Positions 1 to 9,772 are shown, numbered from the stretch's first letter. The stretch: 64,000 nucleotides of DNA from Janthinobacterium tructae (GCF_006517255.1 NZ_CP041185.1:3596001-3660000), one strand, 5' to 3'. Notes: generated from the sequence alone by a model not told the origin. Numbers and translations: made by a program.

Positions 1-1640
1 ACACGATTCCCGACTTCCTCGCCGCCCGCTACGGCAGCGGCACCGACAAACGCGGCGCCAGCGTGCGCGTGGTGGCCGTGGCCGCCACCATCATCGTCTC
101 GTTTACGTATGTGGTGGCGCAGATCTACGCCGTCGGCCTGATCGCCTCGCGCTTCACGGGCGTGGATTTTTCCGTCGGTATCTTCCTGGGCCTGGCCAGC
201 ATCCTCGTTTGCTCCTTTCTGGGCGGCATGCGCGCCATCACCTGGACGCAGGTAGCGCAGTACATCATCATCCTGGTCGCCTTTCTGATTCCCGCCATGT
301 GGCTGTCGGTCAAGCATGCGGACAATCCCGTGCCGCAGATCGCCTACGGCAAGGTGCTGCCGCAACTGAGCGCGCGCGAACACGTGCTGGAAACGGACCC
401 GAAGGAAAACGAAGTGCGGGCCATCTTCCGCCAGCGCGCGCAAAGCTACCAGGCGCGCATCGCCGGCTTGCCCGGTTCCTGGGAGCAAGGCCGGCTGGCG
501 GCCCAGCGCCAGCTCGATCATTTACGCCAGCGCAATACCTCGCTGTTCGATATCCGCAACGCGGAGCGCTACCTGATCGCCTATCCGAAAAGCCCGGACG
601 AGGCACGCGTGCTGTGGCAGGCGGCGCAGGCGCAAAACCAGAAACGCGCCGAACCCATCATTCCGCACGCGCAGCCGTTTCCCGCCGCCGATCGCGAGCA
701 ATCCGACATCAAGCGCAACAATTTCCTGGCCCTCGTGTTTTGCATGATGCTGGGCACGGCCGCCCTGCCGCATATCCTGATGCGATCCTACACCACGCCC
801 TCCGTGCACGAAACGCGCGTCTCCGTCTTCTGGGCCCTGTTTTTCATCCTGTTGATCTATCTCACGATTCCTGCGCTGGCCGTGCTGGTCAAGTACGATA
901 TTTACTCGGCACTGGTCGGCACGCAATACACGAACCTGCCCACCTGGGTGTCGTACTGGGCCAATGTGGACAAGCTCAGTCCCCTGATCAGCATCGTCGA
1001 CGTCAACCGCGACGGCATCGTGCAACTGGCGGAAATTTCCATCGATGCCGACGTGCTGGTGCTGGCCACGCCCGAGATCGCCGGCCTGCCCTACGTGATT
1101 TCCGGCCTGGTGGCGGCAGGCGGCCTGGCCGCCGCCCTGTCGACGGCCGACGGCCTGCTGCTGGCCATTTCAAATGCCCTGTCACACGATATCTATTACA
1201 AGGTGGTCGATCCCAGCGCCTCGACGCAAAAGCGCGTGACGATTTCCAAATTGCTGCTGCTGGCCGTGGCTTTCATCGCCGCCTATGCGGCTTCGCAAAA
1301 GCCGGCGGACATTTTGTCGCTGGTGGGCGTGGCGTTTTCCCTGGCCGCCTCGACCCTGTTCCCGCCGCTGGTGCTGGGCGTCTTCTGGCAGCGCGCCAAT
1401 TACCAGGGGGCGCTGGCCGGCATGCTGGCCGGCTTTGGCGTGTGCCTGTATTACATGCTGCACACCAGCACCATGCTCGGCGGCACCCCGGACGGCCAAT
1501 GGCTGCATATCGCGCCCATCTCGGCCGGCATCTTCGGCGTGCCCGCCGGCCTGGCCGCCGCCGTGCTGGTCAGCTGGCTGACACCGGCGCCGGGGCGCCG
1601 CAGCACGGGGCTGGTGGAACATATCCGGGCGCCGGAATGA
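1..1640 (+). CDS. Sodium:solute symporter family protein (5' end outside window)
   Basis: C-terminal part of a sodium/solute symporter (SSS family); the frame is open from base 3, so the N-terminus lies upstream of the window. The inner-membrane protein would couple Na+ to uptake of an organic acid or similar solute. Visible are many hydrophobic helices, a conserved Ala/Gly/Ser-rich segment ending STADGLLLAISNALSHDIYY, and a long hydrophilic insertion encoded at about 320-720, which resembles the VC_2705 subfamily more than short ActP-type carriers. An EF-hand-like loop DVNRDGIVQLAE is encoded at 999-1034. The substrate cannot be told. The next gene starts about 95 bp downstream behind its own promoter. 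Confidence 0.85.
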   Translation, partial: TIPDFLAARYGSGTDKRGASVRVVAVAATIIVSFTYVVAQIYAVGLIASRFTGVDFSVGIFLGLASILVCSFLGGMRAITWTQVAQYIIILVAFLIPAMWLSVKHADNPVPQIAYGKVLPQLSAREHVLETDPKENEVRAIFRQRAQSYQARIAGLPGSWEQGRLAAQRQLDHLRQRNTSLFDIRNAERYLIAYPKSPDEARVLWQAAQAQNQKRAEPIIPHAQPFPAADREQSDIKRNNFLALVFCMMLGTAALPHILMRSYTTPSVHETRVSVFWALFFILLIYLTIPALAVLVKYDIYSALVGTQYTNLPTWVSYWANVDKLSPLISIVDVNRDGIVQLAEISIDADVLVLATPEIAGLPYVISGLVAAGGLAAALSTADGLLLAISNALSHDIYYKVVDPSASTQKRVTISKLLLLAVAFIAAYAASQKPADILSLVGVAFSLAASTLFPPLVLGVFWQRANYQGALAGMLAGFGVCLYYMLHTSTMLGGTPDGQWLHIAPISAGIFGVPAGLAAAVLVSWLTPAPGRRSTGLVEHIRAPE

Positions 1641-1676
1641 CGGCACCATGCAGCGCACGCGTCACAACAATGCTCG

Positions 1677-1704
1677 TTGACTCATATTAATTTAATGATA
1701 ATAT
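1677..1704 (+). promoter_or_regulatory. Sigma-70-like promoter of the S9 peptidase pair
   Basis: TTGACT at 1677-1682 and TAATAT at 1699-1704 with a 16-bp spacer, in an AT-rich island inside GC-rich sequence, 31 bp before the start codon of the first S9 peptidase. The match to -35/-10 consensus is good; no start site has been measured. Confidence 0.55.
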
Positions 1705-1735
1705 GTTGCCTTAAGATAATTCTCAAAAGGGAAAC

Positions 1736-3760
1736 ATGTTTACCAGGTATTTTTATGTGGTGCTATGCATTTCCTTGAACGCGCTGCTCACTGCGCCATC
1801 CGCCTCGGCGTTCGATGCGGCGCCCGCGCCAGCTGCGATGCAGACGGCAGCGAGCGCATTGATTCCCATTGAGAATTTTTTTGAAAGCAGCGCCTTCAGC
1901 GGTGCCATCATCTCGCCCGACGGCCACCGCCTGGCCGTGCGCGTTGCCCTCCCCGGGCAGCGCGTGCGCCTGGCCGTGCTGGAACTGGCAAGCATGCAAG
2001 TGAAGGTGGTGGCCTTTTTCAGTGATGCCGACGTGAATACGTTTCGTTGGGTGAATGATCAACGCCTCGTCTTCGACCTGGCGGACCGGCAACTGGCGCA
2101 GGGCGCGCTGCGTTACGGTCCCGGCCTGTACGCCGTCAACGCCGATGGCAGCAACTACCGGCAACTGGTCACGCGCACCGACTCCCGGCAAAACAAGCGC
2201 GCCATATTGATGCTTCCCTGGAATACATTCCTGGTTGAAAGTATCGGCGACCAGCAATCGGACGACGTGTTTGTCTCACAACGCGAATTTACGCGCCCAG
2301 GCGACATCAATGACTTGGCGTTGCTGCGCCTCAATACCAGAACTGGCATCGCCACAACCATCGCGCAGCCGCCCGGCACGCGCAACTGGCTGTTCGACAA
2401 GCAAGGCCAGCTGCGCATCGCACAGGTGCGCAATGGCGCGCAGGAAGAGATCCATTATCGCGACGGCAACGATGCGCCATGGCGTACGCTGACCCGCTTC
2501 GATGCCTATGGTGAAAGCAGGGACGCCTTCATACCCGCCTTCTTCGCCCCGGATGGCACCTTGTACGTGCATGCCCGGCAAGGCCGCGACAAGCTGGCCT
2601 TGTACCGCTACGACCTGGACCAGAACCGCATCGACGACGCGCCCCTGGCCGCATCGCCCGACTTCGACGTGCAGGCCGAAATGCTGGGTGGCACTGGCCG
2701 CCTGCTAGGCCTGCGCTATGAAACCGATGCGCAAACCACGCTTTGGTTCGACGAGAAAATGCAAGCCATGCAAAAGCAGGTGAATGCCCTGCTGCCCATG
2801 AGCATCAACAGCCTGTCCACCGGCTGGCGTTCAGCCACGCCTTACATCCTCGTGCGCAGCGTTTCCGACACCATGCCGATCCAGTATCACCTGTTCAATA
2901 GCGAGACGGGCAGCTTGAGCGTGCTGGGCAGCGCCCGTCCCGCCATCGTGCCGTCACAGATGGCCAACAAGGAATTGCGCCACTACAAGGCCCGCGATGG
3001 TCTCGACATTCCCGCCTGGCTGACCCTTCCCAGGGGCGCAGCAAAAATGCGCCCCATGGTGGTGCTCGTGCATGGCGGCCCGTGGGTGCGCGGCAGCTGG
3101 AACTGGACTGCCGAGAGCCAGTTCCTGGCCTCGCGCGGCTATGTGGTGCTGGAACCCGAGTACCGGGGCAGCATGGGCTATGGCCAGCATCACTTCAAGG
3201 CCGGCTGGAAACAATGGGGCTTGAAAATGCAGGACGATATCGCCGATGGCGCGCGCTGGGCGATTGCCGAAGGCATCGCCGACCCGCGCCGCATCTGCAT
3301 CGCTGGCGCCAGCTATGGCGGCTATGCCACCCTGATGGGCCTGGTCAACGATCCGGAGCTGTACCGCTGCGGCATCGACTGGCTCGGCGTCACCGATATC
3401 GAACTGCTGCAAAACGGCAGCTGGGGCGGCCATTCGGACGTCTCCGAGCACTACCGCCAGTACGGCATGCCCGTGCTGATCGGCGACGCCGTCAAGGATG
3501 CCGCCCAGTTCATGGCCACCTCCCCTCTGCAGCAAGCGGCGCGCATCACCCAGCCGCTGCTGCTGGCCTATGGCAGCGCCGACCAGCGCGTGCCGCTGCC
3601 CCACGGGCGCAAGTTCTACGATGCCGTGCGCAAGAGCAATGCGCAGGTGGAATGGGTGGAATACGCCACGGAAGGCCACGGCTGGGCCTTGCCGGCCACC
3701 CGCTACGACTTCTGGAGCCGGGTAGAGAAGTTTTTACTCAAGCATATCGCCCCCCCCTGA
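1736..3760 (+). CDS. Secreted S9 family (prolyl oligopeptidase-like) peptidase, copy 1
   Basis: A 674-residue serine peptidase of the S9 (prolyl oligopeptidase / acylaminoacyl peptidase) family, probably periplasmic, cleaving short peptides. An N-terminal signal peptide (about residues 1-26, ending APSASA) precedes a seven-bladed propeller-like region with poor sequence conservation, then an alpha/beta-hydrolase domain. The catalytic triad is visible: Ser526 in GASYGG, Asp616 in GSADQRVP and His648 in EGHGW. The start is supported by AAAAGGGA just upstream of the ATG. Only 15 bp separate it from a second, clearly homologous gene, so the two are co-transcribed paralogs. The exact substrate is unknown. 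Confidence 0.93.
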   Translation: MFTRYFYVVLCISLNALLTAPSASAFDAAPAPAAMQTAASALIPIENFFESSAFSGAIISPDGHRLAVRVALPGQRVRLAVLELASMQVKVVAFFSDADVNTFRWVNDQRLVFDLADRQLAQGALRYGPGLYAVNADGSNYRQLVTRTDSRQNKRAILMLPWNTFLVESIGDQQSDDVFVSQREFTRPGDINDLALLRLNTRTGIATTIAQPPGTRNWLFDKQGQLRIAQVRNGAQEEIHYRDGNDAPWRTLTRFDAYGESRDAFIPAFFAPDGTLYVHARQGRDKLALYRYDLDQNRIDDAPLAASPDFDVQAEMLGGTGRLLGLRYETDAQTTLWFDEKMQAMQKQVNALLPMSINSLSTGWRSATPYILVRSVSDTMPIQYHLFNSETGSLSVLGSARPAIVPSQMANKELRHYKARDGLDIPAWLTLPRGAAKMRPMVVLVHGGPWVRGSWNWTAESQFLASRGYVVLEPEYRGSMGYGQHHFKAGWKQWGLKMQDDIADGARWAIAEGIADPRRICIAGASYGGYATLMGLVNDPELYRCGIDWLGVTDIELLQNGSWGGHSDVSEHYRQYGMPVLIGDAVKDAAQFMATSPLQQAARITQPLLLAYGSADQRVPLPHGRKFYDAVRKSNAQVEWVEYATEGHGWALPATRYDFWSRVEKFLLKHIAPP

Positions 3761-3775
3761 TCCCCAACTTCCCAG

Positions 3776-5785
3776 ATGACCTGCACACAATTCCTGCGCG
3801 CCGCCCTCGCGGCCATCCTCCTCGTCGCCATGAACGCGGGCGCGCAAACCGCGCCCCCGCCGCTGGCCGCCTTCTTTGCCAACCCCGAATTCAGCGGCGC
3901 CATACTCTCGCCCGAGGCACGCTACCTGGCCGTGACAGTCAATGGCGCCAACCAGCGCGACCGCCTGGCCATCATCAACCTGCTCGATAACAGCATCAAG
4001 GTCGTGGCGCAGTTCAGCGACGTCGACGTGGGCGACGTCGAATGGGTCAACGAAGAGCGCTTGATACTCAATACGCGCGACCGCCAGACGGCGCCCGGCG
4101 AGCAGCGTTTCGGGCCGGGCCTGTTTGCCGTCAACCGGGACGGCAGCAACTTTCGCCAGCTGGCCGCCCGCAGCGCCATGCCCGATGCCTCCACCTCGAC
4201 CTATAAACTGTTGCCCTGGCATACCTACCTGACGGGGCAGCGCGGTGCGCAGGATTCCCAGGCCGTGTATGTGCGCAGCACCGTGTACGCCTCGACGGGC
4301 GAAGTCGACTATGAAGGCTTGCGGCAACTCGATACGCTCACGGGCCGCAGCACGAGCGTCAGGCCGCCGGGCAAGGTGCACCGCTGGCTGCTCGACCAGC
4401 ATGGCGAACCACGCCTGGCCGTGACGCGGGAGCGCAATATTGAAAGCGTCATGTACCGGGAACCGGACGGCGGCGCCTGGCGCACGCTGGCGCAGTTCGA
4501 CGCCTACCTCAGCGGCCCCGATGCCTTCACCCCGCTCGCCTTCGGCCCGGACGGCGCCCTGTACGTGAGCGCCCGCAGGGGTAGCGATACGCTATCCGTG
4601 CATGCCTACGACCTGGCCAGCAGCCGCATCACACCCACGCCCATCATCTCGCTCGACGGCTATGACTTCAGCGGCGATCTGATCGTCCGGCAAGGCAAGT
4701 TGCTGGGCGTGCGCCACCTGAGCGATGCGCGCGCCACGCGCTGGTTCGACCCGGCCATGGCAGCGACCCAGGCGCGCATCGACGCCCTGCTGCCAGCGAC
4801 CATCAACCTGGTCTCGCTGGCGGCCCGCCCCGCCACGCCCTTCATGCTGGTGACCTCGTATTCCGACCGGCAGCCGGGCAAATTCTCGGTGTTCAATAGC
4901 GACACTGGCACGCTGAGCATCATCGGCGAGACGCAGCCGCTCATTCAGCCGGTGCAGATGAGCGAGCAGCAACTGGTACGCTACAAGGCGCGCGATGGCC
5001 TGTCCATTCCAGCCTGGCTCACCGTGCCCGCCACGACTTCCGGCAAGCAGCTGCCGCTGGTCGTGCTCGTGCATGGCGGCCCGTATATCCGCGGCAGCTC
5101 CTGGCAATGGAATGCCGAAGTGCAATTTCTTGCCTCGCGTGGCTATGCCGTGCTGCAACCGGAATTTCGCGGCAGCACAGGCTTTGGCGCCAAGCATTTT
5201 CGGGCCGGCTGGAAACAATGGGGCTTGAAGATGCAGGACGATCTTGCCGATGGCGCGCGCTGGGCCATCGCCGAAGGGATCGCCGATCCGCGCCGCATCT
5301 GCATCGCCGGCGCCAGCTATGGCGGCTATGCTGCTTTGATGGGCCTGGTCAACGATCCCGACCTGTTCCGCTGTGCCGTCGACTGGGTGGGCGTGACCGA
5401 CATTAACCTGCTGTATAGCGGCCACTGGAGCTTCAAGTCCGACCTCGGCGATGACTGGAAACAGTACGGCATGCCCGAGCTGATTGGCGACCGGACGGCC
5501 AACGCGGCCCAGTTCCTGGCCACCTCGCCCATCGCCCAGGCGGCGCGCATCACCCAGCCCCTGCTGCTGGCATACGGCACCGCCGACCGGCGGGTGCCGC
5601 TGTACCACGGCAAGCAATTTTATGCGGCCGTCAAACAGCACAACCGCGATGTCGAATGGGTGGTCTACGACGAGGAAGGCCATGGCTGGACGCTGCCGCA
5701 GAACCGCATCGACTTCTGGGGCCGGGTGGAACAATTCCTCGACAGAACTATCGGAAAAGACAGCGCCCCGGCAAAAAAGGAGTAG
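3776..5785 (+). CDS. Secreted S9 family peptidase, copy 2
   Basis: A 669-residue tandem paralog of the preceding gene with the same plan: signal peptide (about residues 1-24, ending NAGAQ), propeller-like N-terminal domain and C-terminal alpha/beta hydrolase. The triad is Ser514 (GASYGG), Asp604 (GTADRRVP) and His636 (EGHGW). The block around the nucleophile is nearly identical between copies at protein and DNA level, while the propellers have diverged, suggesting different peptide selectivity around a conserved catalytic core. The start ATG follows the upstream stop closely and lacks a strong Shine-Dalgarno, consistent with translational coupling. Confidence 0.92.
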   Translation: MTCTQFLRAALAAILLVAMNAGAQTAPPPLAAFFANPEFSGAILSPEARYLAVTVNGANQRDRLAIINLLDNSIKVVAQFSDVDVGDVEWVNEERLILNTRDRQTAPGEQRFGPGLFAVNRDGSNFRQLAARSAMPDASTSTYKLLPWHTYLTGQRGAQDSQAVYVRSTVYASTGEVDYEGLRQLDTLTGRSTSVRPPGKVHRWLLDQHGEPRLAVTRERNIESVMYREPDGGAWRTLAQFDAYLSGPDAFTPLAFGPDGALYVSARRGSDTLSVHAYDLASSRITPTPIISLDGYDFSGDLIVRQGKLLGVRHLSDARATRWFDPAMAATQARIDALLPATINLVSLAARPATPFMLVTSYSDRQPGKFSVFNSDTGTLSIIGETQPLIQPVQMSEQQLVRYKARDGLSIPAWLTVPATTSGKQLPLVVLVHGGPYIRGSSWQWNAEVQFLASRGYAVLQPEFRGSTGFGAKHFRAGWKQWGLKMQDDLADGARWAIAEGIADPRRICIAGASYGGYAALMGLVNDPDLFRCAVDWVGVTDINLLYSGHWSFKSDLGDDWKQYGMPELIGDRTANAAQFLATSPIAQAARITQPLLLAYGTADRRVPLYHGKQFYAAVKQHNRDVEWVVYDEEGHGWTLPQNRIDFWGRVEQFLDRTIGKDSAPAKKE

Positions 5786-5818
5786 GCTGGAGGGCCGCGC
5801 CATTTACGAGGAAATCCC

Positions 5819-7045
5819 ATGCCGTCTGGAAAAATTCTTGTTGCCCAGGGAGGCGGCCCCACCGCCGTCATCAACCAGTCGCTGGTGGGCGTGGTGCTCG
5901 AATCGCGGCGCTTTCAACATGTCACGCGCGTGTATGGCGCGCTGCACGGCGTGCGCGGCATCATCAATGAAGACTTCGTCGATCTGACGCAGGAAACCAG
6001 CCACAACCTGGAACTGGTGGCCGCCACGCCGTCTTCTGCCCTCGGCTCCACGCGCGACAAGCCCGATATTGCCTACTGCCAGCAAATCTTCGAAGTGCTG
6101 CGCGCGCACGAAATCGAACATTTCTTTTACATCGGCGGCAACGACTCGTCCGACACCGTACGCATCGTCAGCGAGGAAGCGCACAAGGCCGGCTATCCGC
6201 TGCGCTGCATCCACATCCCGAAAACCATCGACAACGACCTGGTCGGCAGCGACCACACGCCCGGCTTTCCCTCGGCCGCGCGCTTCGTCGCGCAGGCGTT
6301 CGCTGGCGCCAACCTCGATAACGCCGCCTTGCCCGGCGTCTACGTGGGCGTGGTGATGGGCCGCCACGCGGGCTTTTTGACGGCCGCCTCGGCGCTGGGC
6401 AAGAAGTTCCCCGACGATGGCCCGCACCTGATCTATCTGCCGGAAAGAGTCTTCGTGCTGGAGAATTTTCTTGCCGACGTGAAAGCCACGTATGAAAAAT
6501 ACGGCCGCTGCGTGATCGCCGTCTCGGAAGGCATCCACGATGCCGCGGGCGAACCGATCGCCAGCCTGCTGGCGCAACAGGTGGGCAATGAAGTGGAACG
6601 CGATGCGCATGGCAATGTGCAATTGTCGGGCACGGGCGCGCTGGCCGACCTGCTGTGCGACGAAATCAAGGCCAAACTGGGCATCAAGCGCGTGCGCGGC
6701 GATACCTTCGGCTATCTGCAACGCTCCTTCATCGGCTGCGTCTCCGACATCGATCAACGCGAAGCGCGCGAAGTGGGAGAAAAGGCGGTGCAGTTCGCCA
6801 TGTGGGGCGACCGTGACGGTTCCGTCGCCATCAAGCGCACGGGCTTTTATTCCGTCGACTACGAGCTGCTGCCACTGACCGAGGTGGCAGGCAAGACGCG
6901 CACCATGGAAGACGAATTCATCAGCGCCAGCGGCACCGACGTGACCGATGCTTTCCGGCTGTATCTGCGCCCGCTGCTGGGTTCAAGCATGCCCGATGCG
7001 TTCCGCCTGCGCGCGGCGAAAGTAGCGAAGGTGCTGAAACCCTAG
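5819..7045 (+). CDS. Diphosphate-dependent 6-phosphofructokinase
   Basis: A 408-residue phosphofructokinase-A family enzyme that phosphorylates fructose 6-phosphate in glycolysis. The phosphoryl-donor signature is the PPi type: GGNDS at residues 106-110 rather than the GGDGS of ATP enzymes, and PKTIDND at 134-140 with Lys135, where ATP-dependent enzymes carry Gly. The reaction is therefore expected to be reversible and to use pyrophosphate. Start chosen at MPSGKILVAQ, behind an AGGA-like site. The stop codon overlaps that of the convergent iclR gene: the four bases CTAG serve both. Confidence 0.9.
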   Translation: MPSGKILVAQGGGPTAVINQSLVGVVLESRRFQHVTRVYGALHGVRGIINEDFVDLTQETSHNLELVAATPSSALGSTRDKPDIAYCQQIFEVLRAHEIEHFFYIGGNDSSDTVRIVSEEAHKAGYPLRCIHIPKTIDNDLVGSDHTPGFPSAARFVAQAFAGANLDNAALPGVYVGVVMGRHAGFLTAASALGKKFPDDGPHLIYLPERVFVLENFLADVKATYEKYGRCVIAVSEGIHDAAGEPIASLLAQQVGNEVERDAHGNVQLSGTGALADLLCDEIKAKLGIKRVRGDTFGYLQRSFIGCVSDIDQREAREVGEKAVQFAMWGDRDGSVAIKRTGFYSVDYELLPLTEVAGKTRTMEDEFISASGTDVTDAFRLYLRPLLGSSMPDAFRLRAAKVAKVLKP

Positions 7046-7890
7046 CTGGACTCGGCCAGCAGCAGCGGCCGCAGTTTCACGGCCGCTTCCTTGAGCTGTG
7101 GCACGTGCTGCAGCAGTTGCTCCACGGATTTGCGCGCCACGGGCGCGTGGCAGGCGACGGCCGCCACGATGCGCCCGTCGGCGGCGCAGATGGGCACGGC
7201 CACGGCCACCATGCCGTGCACGAATTCCTCGTCGTCGATACCGATGCCCAGGCGGGCGATGCGCACGATCTCGCGTTCCAGCAGCGCGGGGTCGGTGATG
7301 CTTTTCGGCGTGCGCGCCTGCAAGGTCAGCATGGCCAGCAGCTCGCGCCGCTCCAGCAAGGTCATGTGCGCCAGGAATAATTTTCCACTCGCCGTGCAAT
7401 GCATGGGCGCGCGCGTGCCCAGCACCAGGTGCAGGCGCAGCGGCTCCTGCGTTTCCACCCGGTCCACATACACGATCGCGTTGCCCTCGGGAATGGCCAG
7501 GTTGCAGGTCTCGCCCGTGGCCGCCACCAGGCTGCCCAGGATGCTGCGGCTCACGCGGATCAGGGCATTGTTGCGCAAGGTCGCCAGCGCCAGGTTGGTG
7601 GACGCCGCACCGGGTACATAGCCGCGTCCCACGGGCGTGCGCAACACATAGCCGTGCTGTTCCAGCGTATCGAGCAGGCGCATCATGCTGGCTTTCGGCA
7701 CCTGCATGCGCGCCGCCAGCTGCGACAGGGTCAATGGCTGGCTGGCGCTGGCCAGGTGCTCGATCAGGCGCAGCACGCGCAGGCCGCGCGCCTCGTCGCC
7801 ATGGCTGGCCGCCGCGCTCGCAGCCACCACGCCGCCCGCCGAACTGTCTTCTTCGGCCTCGGCTGGCCGTTTTTGAAACGCATCCTGCAT
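7042..7890 (-). CDS. IclR family transcriptional regulator
   Basis: A 282-residue DNA-binding regulator with an N-terminal winged helix (about residues 33-95: LRVLRLIEHLASAS through GYVLRTPVGRGYVPG) and a C-terminal IclR effector domain. The open frame extends further upstream, but the ATG at 7890 is preceded at good spacing by GAGAGGTG, so the shorter start is taken. It is divergent from the GMC oxidoreductase gene, and the gap between them holds a perfect palindrome of IclR-box type. The likely role is effector-dependent control of the oxidoreductase (and perhaps the transporter beyond) and of itself. Confidence 0.9.
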   Translation of the reverse strand: MQDAFQKRPAEAEEDSSAGGVVAASAAASHGDEARGLRVLRLIEHLASASQPLTLSQLAARMQVPKASMMRLLDTLEQHGYVLRTPVGRGYVPGAASTNLALATLRNNALIRVSRSILGSLVAATGETCNLAIPEGNAIVYVDRVETQEPLRLHLVLGTRAPMHCTASGKLFLAHMTLLERRELLAMLTLQARTPKSITDPALLEREIVRIARLGIGIDDEEFVHGMVAVAVPICAADGRIVAAVACHAPVARKSVEQLLQHVPQLKEAAVKLRPLLLAESS

Positions 7891-7956
7891 GTTCTGTTTC
7901 ACCTCTCGCGTATGCGGTGGTTTCCGCTTGTCCCGGCGCTGCTCGTCTTTTATAAA

Positions 7957-7973
7957 TGGAACCAGATGTTCCA
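7957..7973. promoter_or_regulatory. Candidate IclR-type operator
   Basis: Perfect inverted repeat TGGAAC-CAGAT-GTTCCA, directly behind a TATAAA stretch in the iclR / GMC oxidoreductase divergent gap. Size and the TGGAA...TTCCA half-sites match known IclR-family boxes. Binding by the neighbouring regulator is inferred. Confidence 0.6.
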
Positions 7974-8053
7974 AAACATCAAATAAAAGACCAGTGTATC
8001 GCAAAAATCGTCCGCAAAGGCAAGCGATACCGCAAACGCAGGAGACCAGGGCA

Positions 8054-9670
8054 ATGTCACAAACACACTACGATTACATCGTCGTCGGCGCCGGTTCGGC
8101 CGGCTGCGTGCTGGCCAACCGCCTGTCGCACGACAACAACAACCAGGTATTGCTGCTGGAAGCGGGCGGCAAGGACAACAATCCCTGGATACACGTGCCG
8201 GTCGGCTATTTCAAGACCATGCACGACCCCAAGCTGGACTGGTGCTACCGCACGGAAGCGGACGCCGGCATCGCCGGGCGCCAGCTGCAATGGCCGCGCG
8301 GCAAGGTGCTGGGCGGCTCCAGCTCGCTCAACGGTTTGCTGTATGTGCGCGGCCAGAAAGAAGATTACGACCGTTGGGCCGAACTGGGCAATGCAGGCTG
8401 GAGCTACGCCGAGGTGCTGCCCTACTTTAAAAAATCGGAAGACCAGGAACGCGGTGCCAGCGACTACCACGGCGTGGGCGGTCCATTAAAGGTGTCGGAC
8501 CTGCGCCTGCGCCGCCCCATCGCCGAACATTTTATTGCCGGCGCCACGGAAAGCGGCATCCCCTTCAATGCCGATTACAACGGCGCCACACAGGAGGGCG
8601 TGGGCTACTTCCAGCAGACGGCCAGCAAGGGCTTGCGCTGGAGCACGGCGAAAGCCTTTTTGCGCCCGGCCCGCAAGCGCAGCAACCTGCGCGTGGAAGT
8701 GCGCGCGCAGATCACGCGCGTACTGTTCGAGGGCAAGCGCGCCGTCGGCATCGAGTACCGGCAAGATGGCCAGCTGCGCCAGGCGCGCGCCAGCGGCGAA
8801 GTGATTCTCTGCGCGGGTGCCATCGGCTCGCCGCACATCCTGCAATGCTCGGGCGTGGGGCCGCGTGCCCTGTTGGAAGAGGTGGGCGTGCCTCTCGTGC
8901 ACGACTTGCCCGGCGTGGGGCAGAACCTGCAAGACCATTTGCAAATCCGCCTGGTCTTCAAGACACGGCTGAAAACCCTGAACGATGAAGTCAACAGCCT
9001 GTGGGGCAAGCTGTGGGTGGGCATGCAATATGTGTTTTCCCGCTCCGGACCGTTGACCTTGGCGGCCAGCCAGGTGACGGTGTTTACCAAATCCTCGCCC
9101 GAGGTGGAGCGGCCCGACATCCAGTTCCACATGCAGCCGCTGAGCGCCGACAAGCCGGGCGAAGGCGCGCATCCGTTTTCCGCGTTTACCTCGTCCGTGT
9201 GCCAGCTGCGTCCGCACAGCCGTGGCCACGTCTCGATCAAGTCCGCCGATCCCCTCGCCTACCCGGGCATTTATCCGAATTACCTGTCCGACCCGCGCGA
9301 CCAGCAGACGGCGATTGCCGCCCTGCGCGTGGCCCGAAAAATCGCCGCCGCCCCGTCGCTGGCGCCGCACATCATTTCCGAGTTCGTGCCCGGCCCGCAA
9401 TTCGAGACGGACGCGCAGCTGCTGGACGCGGCGCGCCGTTTCAGCCAGTCGATCTACCACCCCAGTGGTACCTGCAAGATGGGCCACGACGCCATGGCCG
9501 TCGTCGATGAGCGCCTGCGCGTGCACGGCATGCAGAACCTGCGCGTGGTCGACGCGTCGATCATGCCGGAAATCGTCTCGGGCAACACGAATGCGCCCAC
9601 CATCATGATCGCCGAAAAAGCCGCCGACATGATCCTGGCGGATGCCGTGCGCCTGCCCAAGGCCGCGTAG
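8054..9670 (+). CDS. GMC family FAD-dependent oxidoreductase (choline dehydrogenase-like)
   Basis: A 538-residue glucose-methanol-choline oxidoreductase that oxidises an alcohol to an aldehyde or acid using FAD. The Rossmann motif GAGSAG is at residues 12-17, GMC signature 1 ([14 protein letters not shown]) and signature 2 ([16 protein letters not shown]) are present, and the catalytic pair is His469 ([10 protein letters not shown]) and the NTNAPT segment near residue 511. The start at MSQTHYDY is chosen because the FAD motif should lie near the N-terminus; the frame is open further upstream. With the flanking IclR regulator and MHS transporter it probably forms a small alcohol-catabolism unit whose substrate cannot be read from sequence. 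Confidence 0.92.
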   Translation: MSQTHYDYIVVGAGSAGCVLANRLSHDNNNQVLLLEAGGKDNNPWIHVPVGYFKTMHDPKLDWCYRTEADAGIAGRQLQWPRGKVLGGSSSLNGLLYVRGQKEDYDRWAELGNAGWSYAEVLPYFKKSEDQERGASDYHGVGGPLKVSDLRLRRPIAEHFIAGATESGIPFNADYNGATQEGVGYFQQTASKGLRWSTAKAFLRPARKRSNLRVEVRAQITRVLFEGKRAVGIEYRQDGQLRQARASGEVILCAGAIGSPHILQCSGVGPRALLEEVGVPLVHDLPGVGQNLQDHLQIRLVFKTRLKTLNDEVNSLWGKLWVGMQYVFSRSGPLTLAASQVTVFTKSSPEVERPDIQFHMQPLSADKPGEGAHPFSAFTSSVCQLRPHSRGHVSIKSADPLAYPGIYPNYLSDPRDQQTAIAALRVARKIAAAPSLAPHIISEFVPGPQFETDAQLLDAARRFSQSIYHPSGTCKMGHDAMAVVDERLRVHGMQNLRVVDASIMPEIVSGNTNAPTIMIAEKAADMILADAVRLPKAA

Positions 9671-9772
9671 CCAGCGCCCCGTCCACTTCCACCGACAAGG
9701 AGGATGCCAGCGGCGGGCAGACGGCCCCGCCCCCAATGACTCGGCAAGCAGCCTAGCATCAAAAAAATACAT

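Noticed and set aside
1697..1720. Two GATAAT hexamers upstream of the S9 peptidase, considered as a Fur box
   Set aside because: Spacing is wrong for the contiguous Fur repeat and one copy overlaps the -10 element; AT-richness explains them.
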